Source: Candidatus Kapaibacterium sp. | Lineage (GTDB): Bacteria > Bacteroidota > Ignavibacteria > Kapaibacteriales > UBA2268 | Assembly: GCA_023957315.1 (NCBI GenBank) | Contig: JAMLHE010000003.1 | Coordinates: forward strand, 62,001-126,000 | DNA: 64,000 nucleotides | Direction: 5' to 3' | In this document: one piece after another, positions 36,039 to 48,100 of the stretch | Position numbering within the stretch: position 1 is the stretch's first letter | Layout: every line of letters starts with the position of its first letter | Position numbers and translations under genes: made by a program | Notes under the pieces: model-generated | Databases searched by the model: none | What the model saw: the letters and a program-made list of their open reading frames with translations, nothing else | Told to the model about the DNA's origin: nothing

Positions 36039-37553
36039 TTACTTGCGGCTGAAACTCGAAAGACGCATCAGAATCAGGTCTTGTAAATTTTGTGCAGTAG
36101 TCAACGGGGCAGTGAAGTTTAGCATCATAATCGAAAATGCAAGCACTTCATTGTCCCTTGTAGTAACGTATCCACAGATTGATGATATGTTGTTCATTGA
36201 GCCGGTCTTAGCTTTCACGTTATTTTCGGCACGGCTGCGTTTCATTCGCCTCAACAAAGTTCCTTCTTCGCCGGGCTCAGCAAGAGTTTTGACAAATTGT
36301 TCGCGATAATTTGAACGGTAAATATTGTTCAACAAAGTGACAAAATTTCTTGGAGTGAATAGGTTAAACCTTGACAAGCCCGAACCATCAACAATCCTAA
36401 TATTATCTGAAGTTATGCTGTTTGACTTGAGATATTTTAATAAATAATCAGTGCCTTTATCAAATGAGCCCTCACCTTGAGTTTCCTTAGCAAGTGTTTT
36501 CAACAACATTTCAGCACAAAAATTATGGCTTTCAGCATTTACGACTTTCAGAATTTCAAGTAAAGGTGGCGAGACGTGAGTATAAACCGGGACAAGATTC
36601 GTATATAAAATTGGATTTTGCGACATCGAAATTGGCAACAAGGCTCCATTATGCCTTATACGGAACTTTGACAATGACGATTTAAACAATTCTAAGAAAA
36701 ACATTGTCGGATTGTCAATAGCGATTTTTTGAATATGAGTCCTTTTTTTCGTAGAATCAAATGTGATATTACCATAAATTTCGATATAATTGCTTTTGAA
36801 ATCTCTTGCCGTGATTATATCTGTGATTTTGTCAGGTTCACTTGTCATCACATAATTATAAATACGAGCCAAGTTATTTTCAGGTATGACACTATATTTA
36901 GATAAAGAATTCACCGAATCACCCGGTGTAATCACTAATGAAATCGAATTGTCATTAATCGAAAGTGCGCTGATTTGAGCTGAGAATGTGTACATAAAAT
37001 CGTCCCACGACCAACCGGGACCATAATAAATATTATCAAAATATGAATCATCGCCTATAATGTTTCCTTTGATGGTGCTGATACCGAGAGAATCCAATTG
37101 TTTTGCGAAAGCTTCAATAATTTGAATTGGTTCGGCATAGAAATACTCCGACATGGTTGGGTCACCCGAACCACGAATTATAACATTGCCGTGGTATTCG
37201 CCATTTTCGTGAATAACACCATCCAAATACATATTAGTTTGAAAGCGAAAATCAGGTCCGAAGTAATCAAGAGCCGCAATAGAAGTAACAATCTTGATAG
37301 TTGATGCAGGTATCAGATTCTTTGATTCGTTCAGTCTATAAAACATCTCCCCCGATTCGATTGATTGGACACATGCTCCAATAATAGCGTTGGACATGTC
37401 GGGGCTTTCAATCAAAGCGTCCAAATCATTCCTAAGCTCCTGCAAAGGATTGACCTGTGGCACTGAATCAACGCTCACTTGGGCAAATATACAAGACGTA
37501 TAAACATTACCCACCAGCATTATCAGAAATATGAAATTACATAATTTGAACAT
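36039..37553 (-). CDS. dacB: D-alanyl-D-alanine carboxypeptidase/endopeptidase (PBP4, S13)
   Basis: A 504-residue PBP4-type enzyme with a signal peptide. The three penicillin-binding motifs are present: SxxK in ASTIKIV (about residues 81-87), SxN in ALSINDNS, and KTG in VKAKTGSMN. It trims peptidoglycan stem peptides in the periplasm. It is convergent with the T9SS protein gene and divergent from htpG, with its own promoter. Confidence 0.93.
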   Translation of the reverse strand: MFKLCNFIFLIMLVGNVYTSCIFAQVSVDSVPQVNPLQELRNDLDALIESPDMSNAIIGACVQSIESGEMFYRLNESKNLIPASTIKIVTSIAALDYFGPDFRFQTNMYLDGVIHENGEYHGNVIIRGSGDPTMSEYFYAEPIQIIEAFAKQLDSLGISTIKGNIIGDDSYFDNIYYGPGWSWDDFMYTFSAQISALSINDNSISLVITPGDSVNSLSKYSVIPENNLARIYNYVMTSEPDKITDIITARDFKSNYIEIYGNITFDSTKKRTHIQKIAIDNPTMFFLELFKSSLSKFRIRHNGALLPISMSQNPILYTNLVPVYTHVSPPLLEILKVVNAESHNFCAEMLLKTLAKETQGEGSFDKGTDYLLKYLKSNSITSDNIRIVDGSGLSRFNLFTPRNFVTLLNNIYRSNYREQFVKTLAEPGEEGTLLRRMKRSRAENNVKAKTGSMNNISSICGYVTTRDNEVLAFSIMMLNFTAPLTTAQNLQDLILMRLSSFSRK

Positions 37554-37583
37554 ATTTACAAAATTTTAAATTTATCAATGATT

Positions 37584-37612
37584 CAAAAATACTATTAAAT
37601 TTTCAAACCAAA
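37584..37612 (-). promoter_or_regulatory. Bacteroidetes-type promoter for dacB
   Basis: On the minus strand TTTG (37612-37609), 17 bases, and TATTTTTG (37591-37584), both perfect. The dacB ATG is 31 bases downstream. Confidence 0.75.
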
Positions 37613-37713
37613 TTCAATATACATATAAGCATTTCGTCACAAAGCAATATGAAATTTCGGATTTCGGAATTTCATTATTTTGTTATGTTTAACAAATTGT
37701 TGAAATTACAATT

Positions 37714-39579
37714 ATGAGTCAAGTATCTACAGAGCAATCGGGAACATTTGAATTTAGAGCGGAAATGAAGCAATTGCTCAATATAATCATTCACTCATTA
37801 TATACCAACCCAGAAGTTTTTCTCCGTGAATTAGTATCAAACTCCTCTGACGCACTTAATAAGGTACGATTCATGAAATTGACCGATTCGAACATCATCA
37901 ATCCTGAAAGCGAACTGAAAATCAGCATTCATGTTGATAAAGACGCCAAAAGTCTGACAATCGAAGATACCGGAATCGGTATGACTCATGAAGATATGGT
38001 CACACATTTGGGTACAATCGCAAAGTCAGGAACATCAGAATTAATAAGTAAATTAAAAGAATCCGGTAAGAGCGTTGATGCAAATCTTATTGGTCAATTC
38101 GGTGTAGGCTTTTACTCAGTTTTTATGGTAACTGACGAAGTTGTAGTAGAATCAAGACACGCTGCTGAAGATTCCAAAAGTTATAGATGGAAATCAAGTG
38201 GCGAATATGGCTTCGAGATTGACCCAATTGAAGACAGGAATCGCGGTACAAGTATAACATTCAAGCTGAAAGAGGAATATCACCACTTTGCTGATGAAAT
38301 GAGCATTAAGCAATTACTTAAGAAGTATTCTAACTTTGTTGATTTCCCGATTTACGTGAACGATGAAGAAGTCAACAAGGTTCAAGCACTTTGGCACAAA
38401 CGCAAGGATGATATTTCAACTGAGGAACTCAATGAATTTTACAAATTTATAAGTGGTGATTACCAAGAACCTCTTACCCATTTGCACCTCAATCTCGAGG
38501 GCAACATAAATTTCAAAGCACTTCTTTTCATACCACAAATAGCTCCGGCAAACCTTTTTCGCGATATAACCGACAAAAACTTACATTTATATTCGAACAA
38601 GATATTCATCCAAGACGACCCTAAGGATTTATTGCCCGAATATTTGCGTTTCATACGCGGTGTGGTTGATACTGAAGATTTGCCTTTGAATGTGTCGCGA
38701 GAAGTGACGCAGTCAAGCCCGGTAATGGCGAAAATCAAGCAAATCATTACAAGCAAAATGCTGGCTCATCTTGACGAAATGTCATCAAAAGAACCTGAAA
38801 AGTACGACAAATTCTTCAAGCAATTCGGTGCCTTATTCAAAACGGGCGTCAATCAAGATTACACCAACAAAAGCAAAATTGTAGAACTATTGCGCTTTGA
38901 ATCTTCAAAAACTGCATCGGGAGAGTTCACTTCTCTTAATCGTTATGTGTCGAATATGAGAACTGAACAAAGTGAAATATTCTATATAATGGGTAATTAT
39001 CGAAACGAAGTTGACCGCAACCCGAATATGGAATATTTCAAAAAGCACGACATTGAAGTGCTTTATTTGCTCGACCCTGTTGATTTGTTCACCATACCGT
39101 ATATTTTCGATTATGATGGAAAAAATCTTATATCAATCGAAAAAGCAGATATTTCCATACCTGAAACCAAATCTGAAAACGAGAATCCGGAAAATGACGA
39201 TGCTAAAACTATAATCTCGTTCGCTAAAGAAGTGTTGGGAGATAAAGTCGAGGATGTCATTCAATCTAAACGATTAGTGGATTCTGTAGCGTCATTAGTT
39301 GTAGGGAAAAATTCTTTAGACCCGCAGATGGAAAAGATGATGAAAATGATGGATAAGGAATTTATAGCCTCTAAGAGAATTTTAGAATTGAATACGGAGC
39401 ATCCGATTTTGAAAAATTTATCGGAAAAACTTAGCTCCGAAGCGGATAATGAGATATTGAAACTTACGATTTTACAGATATTTGATATTGCAATGCTGAA
39501 CGATGGGCAATCCATAGAGGTAAGCGAATTTACAAAACGTGCTAATGAGATGATGTTGCACGCTACAAATAGGATCTAA
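37714..39579 (+). CDS. htpG: Molecular chaperone HtpG (Hsp90)
   Basis: A 621-residue bacterial Hsp90. The ATPase domain contains LVSNSSDALNK, EDTGIGMTHEDM, GTIAKSGTSE and IGQFGVGFYSVFMV; the middle domain holds RGVVDTEDLPLNVSRE. Length and layout are standard. The upstream spacer (160 bases) has a weak TATGTTTA -7-like box at 37684-37691 and no CIRCE element. queA follows after 28 bases and may be co-transcribed. Confidence 0.96.
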   Translation: MSQVSTEQSGTFEFRAEMKQLLNIIIHSLYTNPEVFLRELVSNSSDALNKVRFMKLTDSNIINPESELKISIHVDKDAKSLTIEDTGIGMTHEDMVTHLGTIAKSGTSELISKLKESGKSVDANLIGQFGVGFYSVFMVTDEVVVESRHAAEDSKSYRWKSSGEYGFEIDPIEDRNRGTSITFKLKEEYHHFADEMSIKQLLKKYSNFVDFPIYVNDEEVNKVQALWHKRKDDISTEELNEFYKFISGDYQEPLTHLHLNLEGNINFKALLFIPQIAPANLFRDITDKNLHLYSNKIFIQDDPKDLLPEYLRFIRGVVDTEDLPLNVSREVTQSSPVMAKIKQIITSKMLAHLDEMSSKEPEKYDKFFKQFGALFKTGVNQDYTNKSKIVELLRFESSKTASGEFTSLNRYVSNMRTEQSEIFYIMGNYRNEVDRNPNMEYFKKHDIEVLYLLDPVDLFTIPYIFDYDGKNLISIEKADISIPETKSENENPENDDAKTIISFAKEVLGDKVEDVIQSKRLVDSVASLVVGKNSLDPQMEKMMKMMDKEFIASKRILELNTEHPILKNLSEKLSSEADNEILKLTILQIFDIAMLNDGQSIEVSEFTKRANEMMLHATNRI

Positions 39580-39607
39580 ACTAAAAAATATATAGAGGGA
39601 ATTACTT

Positions 39608-40651
39608 ATGAAGTTGTCAGAATTCAAATACACAATTACGAAAAATGCAGTTGCGAAATTTCCCGCAGACCCAAGAGATTCATCTAAATTGATGGTCTTG
39701 AACCGTCAAACAGGTGAAACTGAGGACACGAAGTTCGACAAGATATTAGACATTTTCCAAAAAGGTGACGTAATTGTGTTGAACGAGACCAAAGTCTTCC
39801 CGGCACGACTTTTCGGAACTAAGGAAAAAACTAATGCTACAATTGAAGTCCTACTTCTTAGAGAGCTAAAACGTGAAGATAGAATCTGGGATGTTTTGGT
39901 AGAGCCGGCTCGCAAGGTGAGAATTGGGAACAAAATCTATTTCGACAATGGAGCATTTTATTGCGAAGTGATTGACAACACTACTTCACGTGGACGTACA
40001 GTAAGATTCAGCTACGACGGCAATCTTTTCGACGTAATTGAACGAATCGGCGAAATGCCGCTACCTGAATACATTAAGCGTACACCTGAAGAACACGACA
40101 AGCAAACTTATCAATGCGTTTTCGCAAATGATAAATATTTGTCATCAATCGCTCCACCTACTGCAGGGTTGCACTTTTCCGAAGAATTAATCCAAGCACT
40201 CGAAGACAAGGGCGTAAGAATCGCCAAAATAGTCATGAATATCGGTCAAGGTATCTTCGAAAAAATCGAAGTAGAAGATTTGACCAAGCATAGAATGTAT
40301 TCGGAGTATTTTGAAATCTCGCGCGAAACCGCAGAAAAAATCAACATCACTTTGAAATCGAAAAAGAATGTTTATGCTGCCGGATGTAGTGTAGTCAGAG
40401 CAATGGAATCATCCGTCTTAACTACAGGGGCAGTCAAACCCAACAAAGGTTGGACTGACCGTTTCATCTATCCTCCTTACGATTTCAAAATTGCAACACG
40501 ATTCATCACAAACTTCCATCCATCGGAAACACCATCATTTCTCTTAGCTGCAACGTTTGCCGGTACTGAGAATTTGCATAATGCCTACAAAAAAGCAATG
40601 AAAAATGATTATAGATTTCATGCCTATGGCGATGCGATGTTGATAATTTAA
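39608..40651 (+). CDS. queA: S-adenosylmethionine:tRNA ribosyltransferase-isomerase
   Basis: A 347-residue QueA, which builds epoxyqueuosine on the wobble base of tRNA(His/Asp/Asn/Tyr). Family motifs include PADPRDSSKLMVLNR, FPARLFGTKE, GEMPLPEYIKR, SIAPPTAGLHFSEEL and TNFHPSETPSFLL. GAGGG lies before the start. A strong terminator follows. Confidence 0.95.
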   Translation: MKLSEFKYTITKNAVAKFPADPRDSSKLMVLNRQTGETEDTKFDKILDIFQKGDVIVLNETKVFPARLFGTKEKTNATIEVLLLRELKREDRIWDVLVEPARKVRIGNKIYFDNGAFYCEVIDNTTSRGRTVRFSYDGNLFDVIERIGEMPLPEYIKRTPEEHDKQTYQCVFANDKYLSSIAPPTAGLHFSEELIQALEDKGVRIAKIVMNIGQGIFEKIEVEDLTKHRMYSEYFEISRETAEKINITLKSKKNVYAAGCSVVRAMESSVLTTGAVKPNKGWTDRFIYPPYDFKIATRFITNFHPSETPSFLLAATFAGTENLHNAYKKAMKNDYRFHAYGDAMLII

Positions 40652-40675
40652 GCCCTTTCCTCATAATTTTTAAGG

Positions 40676-40715
40676 CTGTCATCGAAATCAAGCGATTTTA
40701 ATGACAGTTTTTTTT
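40676..40715 (+). terminator. Terminator after queA
   Basis: CTGTCAT (40676-40682) pairs with ATGACAG (40701-40707); inside, AAATC pairs with GATTT around an AAGC loop. Eight T follow (40708-40715). Confidence 0.85.
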
Positions 40716-40762
40716 ATTTGCAGCCGAAAAGTAGTGTTTTAATAACACATTTGTGACAATAT

Positions 40763-40794
40763 TTTCATTATCTATAATTTATTTCGTAATTTTG
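40763..40794 (+). promoter_or_regulatory. Promoter for mutAB
   Basis: TTTC (40763-40766), 20 bases, and a perfect TAATTTTG (40787-40794), 30 bases before the mutA ATG. A second perfect TAATTTTG lies at 40811-40818, only 5 bases before the ATG; if used it would give an almost leaderless mRNA. Confidence 0.6.
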
Positions 40795-40823
40795 AATTAT
40801 AGAATTGTCATAATTTTGAAAAT

Positions 40824-42977
40824 ATGAGAAAAAAAATGGAAACGAACTTTGATAATTTTTTTAGCGAATTTGACGAAGCAAACTATGAACAGTGGAAGTC
40901 TGAGGCAGAAGCTGCTCTGAAGGGTGCTCCTTTTGATAAGCTGATGTTTACCGATACATACGAAGGCATCAGGTTAAAACCGATTTATAATAAGGAAGAC
41001 AGAGCAAGCACTTCGTTCTTGGCGAATTTGCCCGGATTTTACCCTTTCAGTCGCGGAGCAAATCCTTCGGGATACAAAAAATCAAGTTGGGAAATAAGTC
41101 AAAATATTCCCTACGCCGACTGTGAAAATGTTAATAAAGCTCTGAAAAACGACTTGGCAACCGGACAAAACTCAATCAGGTTGAACTTCGACAAAGCAAT
41201 TGCAATGTATGAGGACTTTAACGAAGACGATATTTGGGGCTATGCGAACATGATTTCGGATTTGGGAGATATGGAAAAAGCGCTCCACGGAATTGATTTG
41301 AAGCTCTACCCTATTCATATTGATGCGGGATTAGCGTCATTGCCGGTATTTGCTCTTCTCGTAGCATATATGAAGAGTAAATCTGAGGATAGTAGTCAAG
41401 TAAAAGCTTCAATCGTCTGCGACCCTTTGAAAGAACTCTGTATTGAAGGCACTTTGCCGGTGGCTTTGGAAAGACTATACGATGAAATGGCGGTAATTAC
41501 TAAGAAGGCAGTTGCTGAATTTCCGCAAATCAAAACGATAAGCGTAGCGACCAATCAAATTCATGACGAAGGCGGAAGTGCTGTTCATGAGCTTGCGTAT
41601 ATGGCATCTGTGCTTACTGAATATTGCAATCAAATGCAAGCTCGCGATATTGACATTAATAATCTTGCCGATAAATTCATCGTAGGCTTTTCGGTTGGAA
41701 CGAATTATTTCATGGAATTAGCAAAACTAAGAGCCGCAAGAATAATCGCAGCAAAGATTTTCAATGAATTTGGAGCTGCACCGGAAAACTGCAAAATCAC
41801 AATTCACGCCACAACATCAGAGCGTGACATTGCTGCTCTCGACCCTCATGTAAATATTTTACGAGGCACTTCGCAAGCATTTTCAGCTATTATGGGGCTT
41901 TGCGACATCTTGACTGTGACTCCATTTGACAATGTTTACGGAGCACCAACTGATTTTTCGCGACGAATAGCACGCAATACTCAAAATGTTTTGCTTCACG
42001 AATCGCACTTGACAGATTCGATTGACCCTGCAGCAGGCTCATATTATATTGAATGTTTGACTGAAGAATTGGCAACGAAAGCTTGGGATGAATTTCAAAA
42101 AATTGAATCAAGCGGTGGAATTTTTGAAAGTCTCAAATCAAATCATCTGATTGAAAGTGTTCGCAAAACTTTCAAAGCAAGATATGACAATCTTGCAATT
42201 CGTAAAGATGTAATTATCGGTACAAATAAATATCCTATTTTAATCCAAAAGGATATCGATTCAGTTTTGTGCGACCAAGAAGTAATCGAAAAATATGTAG
42301 ATGATTATGATAAAAAATTATTAAGCAGAAATATTGAAATAATTGACCAAAATTTGGACGAATTTGAAAACTTATTGGAAGCAAATTCGGTTGAAGCAAT
42401 TGATTTGGCGGTAAAAGCCTTTGAAACCGGTGCTGTGATGGCTGAAGTATTCAATAGTTTAGTTCATAATATCGAATTCGATACGCAAATCGAACATTTT
42501 GAATTGAATCGTTCATCGGCTCCATTCGAAGAAATTCGCGAAAAAGCAATTCTTTACAAATATGAAAATGGAACTTTGCCGAAATTACCTTTAATATGTA
42601 TCGGAAAATTAAAAGAATTCAAACCAAGAGCTGATTTTTCTAATGATTTTTTCAAAGTTGGCGGATTTGATTGCGATATTTATTCCGGATTTGAAGATGT
42701 CGAGAATATTGATTTGACTACAATTCCTAAAAGCGAAGCATATGTATTTTGCTCAAATGATGATTTATATGCTCAATTTATTCCAACTTTTGCGAAAAAA
42801 ATGAAAGAAAATAATCCGAATTCGATTTTAATTTTGGCAGGTTATCCAAAAGATAAAATTGAAGAATTCAAAAATGCAGGAATAGACGATTTTATCCATA
42901 TTAAATCAAATATTATTGATTCGCTAAATATGCTACATTCAAAATTTAAAAAACATGACGATAAAGGAGCTTTATAA
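40824..42977 (+). CDS. mutA: Methylmalonyl-CoA mutase small subunit
   Basis: A 717-residue protein, the MutA partner of the heterodimeric B12-dependent methylmalonyl-CoA mutase. It has the mutase TIM-barrel ([50 protein letters not shown]). Its C-terminal flavodoxin-like region lacks the cobalamin DxHxxG motif, as expected for the non-catalytic subunit. The start may be 40824 or the in-frame ATG at 40836; neither has a clear Shine-Dalgarno. mutB follows after one base. I see no cobalamin riboswitch upstream. Confidence 0.93.
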   Translation: MRKKMETNFDNFFSEFDEANYEQWKSEAEAALKGAPFDKLMFTDTYEGIRLKPIYNKEDRASTSFLANLPGFYPFSRGANPSGYKKSSWEISQNIPYADCENVNKALKNDLATGQNSIRLNFDKAIAMYEDFNEDDIWGYANMISDLGDMEKALHGIDLKLYPIHIDAGLASLPVFALLVAYMKSKSEDSSQVKASIVCDPLKELCIEGTLPVALERLYDEMAVITKKAVAEFPQIKTISVATNQIHDEGGSAVHELAYMASVLTEYCNQMQARDIDINNLADKFIVGFSVGTNYFMELAKLRAARIIAAKIFNEFGAAPENCKITIHATTSERDIAALDPHVNILRGTSQAFSAIMGLCDILTVTPFDNVYGAPTDFSRRIARNTQNVLLHESHLTDSIDPAAGSYYIECLTEELATKAWDEFQKIESSGGIFESLKSNHLIESVRKTFKARYDNLAIRKDVIIGTNKYPILIQKDIDSVLCDQEVIEKYVDDYDKKLLSRNIEIIDQNLDEFENLLEANSVEAIDLAVKAFETGAVMAEVFNSLVHNIEFDTQIEHFELNRSSAPFEEIREKAILYKYENGTLPKLPLICIGKLKEFKPRADFSNDFFKVGGFDCDIYSGFEDVENIDLTTIPKSEAYVFCSNDDLYAQFIPTFAKKMKENNPNSILILAGYPKDKIEEFKNAGIDDFIHIKSNIIDSLNMLHSKFKKHDDKGAL

Positions 42978-42978
42978 T

Positions 42979-45150
42979 ATGAAAAAGCCCGATTTTTCTA
43001 AAATTAAACTGGATTTTGACAAAGTCGAAAATAAATTTGAAGATTGGAAAGAAATATTTTTAAATGATATGAATTCCGATTTTCCGGAATTAAAAATTAA
43101 TTCAATGGAAAATATTCCGATTGACCCATTATATAATATTGATGATGAAAATCAATTAGAGCATACAAAATTTACAGCCGGAATTGCACCATTTTTAAGA
43201 GGTCCCTACCCAACTATGTTTGTTACTCGTCCTTGGACAATCAGACAATATGCAGGTTTTTCGACAGCCGAAGAAAGCAACGCCTTTTACAGACGAAATA
43301 TTGAAGCAGGTCAGCAGGGACTTTCTGTAGCATTCGATTTGGCAACGCACAGAGGCTATGATTCAGACCACGAGCGCGTTGTGGGCGATGTCGGTAAAGC
43401 CGGTGTTGCAATAGATTCAATTTTGGATATGAAAGTTTTATTCGATGGAATACCACTCGACAAAGTTTCTGTCTCAATGACAATGAACGGTGCCGTTCTT
43501 CCGGTTTTGGCATTTTATATTGTCGCTGCATTGGAGCAAGGCGTTAAATACGAACAACTTACAGGCACAATACAAAATGATATTTTAAAAGAATATATGG
43601 TTCGGAATACTTATATTTATCCACCCGAACCATCTATACGAATAATTGCAGATATATTCGAATTTACATCGAAAAATATGCCGAAATTTAATAGTATTTC
43701 AATTTCGGGTTATCATATGCAAGAAGCCGGAGCTACTGCCGATATTGAAATGGGATATACATTAGCCGACGGCTTGGAATATGTGCGTACCGGAATTAAA
43801 GCCGGAATCGATATTGATGCATTCGCTCCGCGTCTATCGTTTTTCTGGGCAATTGGTATGAATTATTTCATGGAAGTCGCTAAAATGCGTGCTGCCAGAT
43901 TGATATGGGCTAAAATAATTAAGCAATTTAATCCTAAAAACCCTAAGTCATTGGCATTACGTACACATAGCCAAACTTCAGGATGGAGCCTTACAGAACA
44001 AGACCCTTATAATAATGTCGTAAGAACTTGTATGGAGGCTATGGGAGCAGTTTTGGGGCATACTCAGTCATTGCACACTAACGCTCTTGATGAAGCAATT
44101 GCTTTACCAACTGATTTTTCGGCGAGAATTGCAAGAAATACTCAAATTTATTTGCAAGAAGAAACCGGAATTACTAAGGTTATTGACCCATGGGGCGGCT
44201 CTTATTATGTCGAAAAATTAACTTACGAATTAGTCAAAAAAGCGTGGACACATATTCAAGAAATTGAAAATCTTGGTGGAATGGCAAAAGCAATCGAATC
44301 CGGCATTCCGAAAATGAGAATTGAAGAGGCTGCAGCACGACGCCAAGCCAGAATTGACTCGGGTGCAGAATATATTATCGGTGTAAATAAATATCGTTTG
44401 GAACATGAAGACCCGCTCGAAATATTAAATATTGATAATTCTGCAGTTCGAGACCAGCAACTCAAGCGATTAGAAGAACTTAAGGCTAATCGTAACGAGA
44501 ATGACGTGAAAATGGCATTAGATGCAATCACAAAATCAATTGAGACGGGCGAAGGCAATTTGCTCGAATTATCCATCAAAGCCGCACAGGTTCGGGCTTC
44601 ATTGGGTGAGATTTCTTCTGCGATTGAAAAAATAGTTGGCAGGCATAATGCGCAAACTCGTACTATCTCAGGTGTTTATAGCTCGTCCTATGCTGAATCG
44701 GGCGCTATTGATAAAGTTCGCGATTTGACTGACCAATTTGAAGCTTTGGAAGGTCGCCGTCCGAGAATTCTTGTTGCGAAAATGGGTCAAGATGGTCACG
44801 ACAGAGGCGCGAAAGTTATCTCTACAGCCTTTGCGGATATGGGTTTTGACGTTGATGTCGGTCCACTTTTCCAGACTCCGCGAGAAACTGCCAAACAAGC
44901 CGTCGAGAATGATGTCCATATTATTGGCGTCAGTTCGCTCGCTGCCGGGCATAAAACCTTAGTTCCACAGCTTGTTGCCGAGTTAAAAACTTTAGGACGT
45001 GACGATATTATTATCTGCGTCGGCGGTGTGATACCTCCGCAAGATTATGAATTTTTGTATCAAAACGGAGCCGACGAGATTTTCGGTCCCGGTACAATTA
45101 TTCCTCTTGCAGCCGAAAAGCTAATGCACGACCTGTTAGACAAAGAATAA
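42979..45150 (+). CDS. mutB: Methylmalonyl-CoA mutase large (catalytic) subunit
   Basis: A 723-residue MutB interconverting methylmalonyl-CoA and succinyl-CoA. The barrel motifs [36 protein letters not shown] and [20 protein letters not shown] are present. The C-terminal B12 domain has [11 protein letters not shown] (DxHxxG with the cobalt-ligating His) and the GGVIPPQDY loop. The ATG at 42979 with AAAGGAG upstream is preferred to an in-frame start at 42955 that would overlap mutA. meaB and the epimerase are not in the window. It links propionate metabolism to the TCA cycle. Confidence 0.95.
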   Translation: MKKPDFSKIKLDFDKVENKFEDWKEIFLNDMNSDFPELKINSMENIPIDPLYNIDDENQLEHTKFTAGIAPFLRGPYPTMFVTRPWTIRQYAGFSTAEESNAFYRRNIEAGQQGLSVAFDLATHRGYDSDHERVVGDVGKAGVAIDSILDMKVLFDGIPLDKVSVSMTMNGAVLPVLAFYIVAALEQGVKYEQLTGTIQNDILKEYMVRNTYIYPPEPSIRIIADIFEFTSKNMPKFNSISISGYHMQEAGATADIEMGYTLADGLEYVRTGIKAGIDIDAFAPRLSFFWAIGMNYFMEVAKMRAARLIWAKIIKQFNPKNPKSLALRTHSQTSGWSLTEQDPYNNVVRTCMEAMGAVLGHTQSLHTNALDEAIALPTDFSARIARNTQIYLQEETGITKVIDPWGGSYYVEKLTYELVKKAWTHIQEIENLGGMAKAIESGIPKMRIEEAAARRQARIDSGAEYIIGVNKYRLEHEDPLEILNIDNSAVRDQQLKRLEELKANRNENDVKMALDAITKSIETGEGNLLELSIKAAQVRASLGEISSAIEKIVGRHNAQTRTISGVYSSSYAESGAIDKVRDLTDQFEALEGRRPRILVAKMGQDGHDRGAKVISTAFADMGFDVDVGPLFQTPRETAKQAVENDVHIIGVSSLAAGHKTLVPQLVAELKTLGRDDIIICVGGVIPPQDYEFLYQNGADEIFGPGTIIPLAAEKLMHDLLDKE

Positions 45151-45168
45151 ATTTATATTTAATAAATT

Positions 45169-45199
45169 ATGGGTGGTGATTAGCCACCCATTTTTTTTT
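45169..45199. terminator. Terminator after mutB
   Basis: Perfect 8-bp stem ATGGGTGG (45169-45176) / CCACCCAT (45184-45191), 7-base loop, nine T. The T tract runs into the stop codon of the convergent gene, and the reverse strand is also AT-rich after the stem. Confidence 0.9.
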
Positions 45200-48100
45200 A
45201 CTTCATTATCATTACTTGTTCGGATAATTTGTTCCAAGGGGTGATGAGTTGAATTGTGTATGTGCCGTTGCCGATTGATTTTGTGTTAACGTTGAACTCT
45301 ATGATTTCCAATGTGTTAGAGCCGCGTTTGAAGTCGCCTTTGTGGACGATTTTTCCGTGAATATCGTAAATTTCGATGCGGAAATTGCCCTGTTCTTGGG
45401 TTGAGATGCTCAAAGTGATTTCGTCACGAGCGGGATTGGGAGCGACGGTCAAGGCAGTTGGCTTGAACATCTGAACGCCGCTCAAATCGTTGACGCAACC
45501 TTCGACAGTGAGCTCGCCATTAATTGTTTCGGAATAATATTTAGGTTCGGAAAATGTGACAGAATTTATTTTAAGTGCTGTGGCTTCGCTGCGACCGACG
45601 AGGGCTTTACCATAAATATAATTAATTATTTTATTTTGTGGCGTAAATTCTGCTTCGGGAGCTTTGATAGTGATAATTCTATCCGCTCCGAGACGAGTAT
45701 TGCTCACGATTTCACCATATTTAACGCTGTCGGGATAGAAATATTCGGCATCGAAAGCGATTGTGATTTCGTAATCGGTGGTGATGCTCTGCCAATCGGG
45801 ACAAGCGAGTTTGGCATAAAGTGGAATCGCTATTGAAGCACCTGATTCGACTTTCATCACAGGCAACGAAAATACGTAATGCATCTTGCTGCTTGCTGAG
45901 AGCGGAATTTCGAGCGTGAATTCGCAAGGTGAATTTGATTTAATAATTAAAATATCGGAAAAGTCAGCAATATTTTGAGGAGTGTAATTGATTGATAATT
46001 CTATTACTTCGCCATTAGAATAAGTTCGGATAAATGAATTAATATTTTCGATTGCAAAATAATTATTTTGGAAAATTATTTCACTAATTGATAAATCTGA
46101 ATCTGTTTGGACGGTTAATTTTAATGTCTCAGTGACCTTTGTACCAAGGCAAATTTCGCCGAAATCAATGGAATTTTTGTCCGGAATTAAAGAAATATTA
46201 TTTTGTCGAATGTCAATAGTAGCTGAATCTGTGCATCCTGACTCATTTTCGACGCGGAGTGAATAAAGTCCCGCTTGAGTGACTGTGATTATTTCCGTAG
46301 TTTCGCCTGTTGACCAGAAATATGCATCATATTTCAATTTTGAGGAAATTACAACCGGTTCCTCATTACAGATTGAGAGCGGCGATGAGACTAATTCGAG
46401 TTCCAAATCGGGATAAATTGTTACGTCAATTTCCGTGCTGTCGGAGCATATATTATTTGTGATTTTTAATTTATACTTTCCGGTGGTGGAAACCGTGATG
46501 GATTCGCTTGTTTCGCCTGTGGACCATAAATAATTATAATCGGGATTGAAATTATTCGCTGATAATGTGATTTCTTCGCCAAAGCAGGCTGAGAGTGACG
46601 ATGCGAGAATTTCTGCTTTGGGCAGAGCGAAAACTGTGACTTCGGCAAAGGCTGTGTCTGTGCAGCCGTTGGGCGATATTGCCACGAGAAAATAATCACC
46701 GGATTCGCTAATAATGCGTTCGGAGGAATTTAGCCCGTCGTTCCATTTGTAAATATTTTCGGAAATAATTTCAAGTGGGCGCAGCGTGACGCTCTCCCCT
46801 TCGCACAGTTCGTACAAATATTTCTCGAAATTAATTTCGGGCTTGTCAAATTCTTCGATTGTGATTGTTTCGGTGCCTGTGCAACCAGCATCAGATACGA
46901 CTGTAACGGAATATTCCCCTCCTCGAGTAATCACAATTTCAGGGGTTTTTTCGCCTATTGACCAATTATATTTATAGCCTTCGCCTGTCAAACTCGTTTT
47001 CAATACAATTGTATCACCCAAACAAATATAATCGGGTGCGAGGATGGAGAAAAGCAATTTATCGCCTATTTTAACATTAATTGTGTCGTAAGCGATGCAT
47101 CCGTTTTCATTTTCAACAGTTAAGATATATTGACCAATTTTATTAATTGTAATTCTGTCTGAAGTGGAACCGGTTGACCATTTATATTTGTAATTAGCTC
47201 CGGGTTGGGCTCGTAGCTGCAATGTCGCACCGTCGCAAAGAAGCGTATCGCCGATAATTTTTGCAATTGGTTTAGGTAAAATAGTAATCATCACAGAATC
47301 GGAGCGAATTGTGCTGTTTATATCAACGGTGACTTTGTACTGCCCTGCATCGGAGAGTTTTGCATTGCGAATTGTGAGTGTTTTGCCGGAATATTGCGTA
47401 CCATCCGGAGCGAACCATGTGTATTTATTGGTCGTTATGTCCGGTTGGACGTCAACACGGAGAACCAAATCTTCGCCCTCGCAAACAGAATCAGGAATTA
47501 TTTTGACCCAAAAATCAATTAATCCCTGCACAAAGTTGGGAAGACCGGCATTCCATCTATAAGATAGATAATTAAATTTATCATAATTCCTCAATTCACA
47601 TGCTTCTCCAGTTAGATTTGGTTTATTTATTACATATAGAGAAAGGGTATTGAGCGCACCAAGTTCATGAATAGCCCTATGAATATAAATTTTACCGTTA
47701 GGTGCTAATTTTAAATCCCCATGTGACATTTCTTCACCAGCAGCATAATGACTATATAAAATCAATTCGGATGTGTTTTTTATAATATTTGAATCTAATA
47801 CAGAAATATCAAATTGAATAAGTTTGCTATTATCACTAGCAGTGCTTAAATACAGTTTTTTAGAATTTGGAGAAAATGCAACACTATATGCAAGTGAATT
47901 ACTAATAAGACTATCTATACTAAAATTTAATAGAGATGTAATTTTTCCTGTCATTTTATCAAAACTTAAAATATCCAACATTTTTGTATGTCGTACTATA
48001 AGAGTTATAATGTCACCATCAATATTTGAAGACATAAGACCTGAATAATGCAACTTATTGGCATTTGGGAAAGGACCATAAAGAGGATGAAATACTCCTG

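Noticed and set aside
37554..37713. Heat-shock CIRCE or sigma-32 site before htpG
   Set aside because: No CIRCE inverted repeat or sigma-32-like -35/-10 pair is visible; only a weak TATGTTTA box.
40652..40823. Possible cobalamin riboswitch before mutAB
   Set aside because: No B12-box-like sequence or suitable structure is visible; the spacer is explained by the queA terminator and the TAATTTTG promoter boxes.
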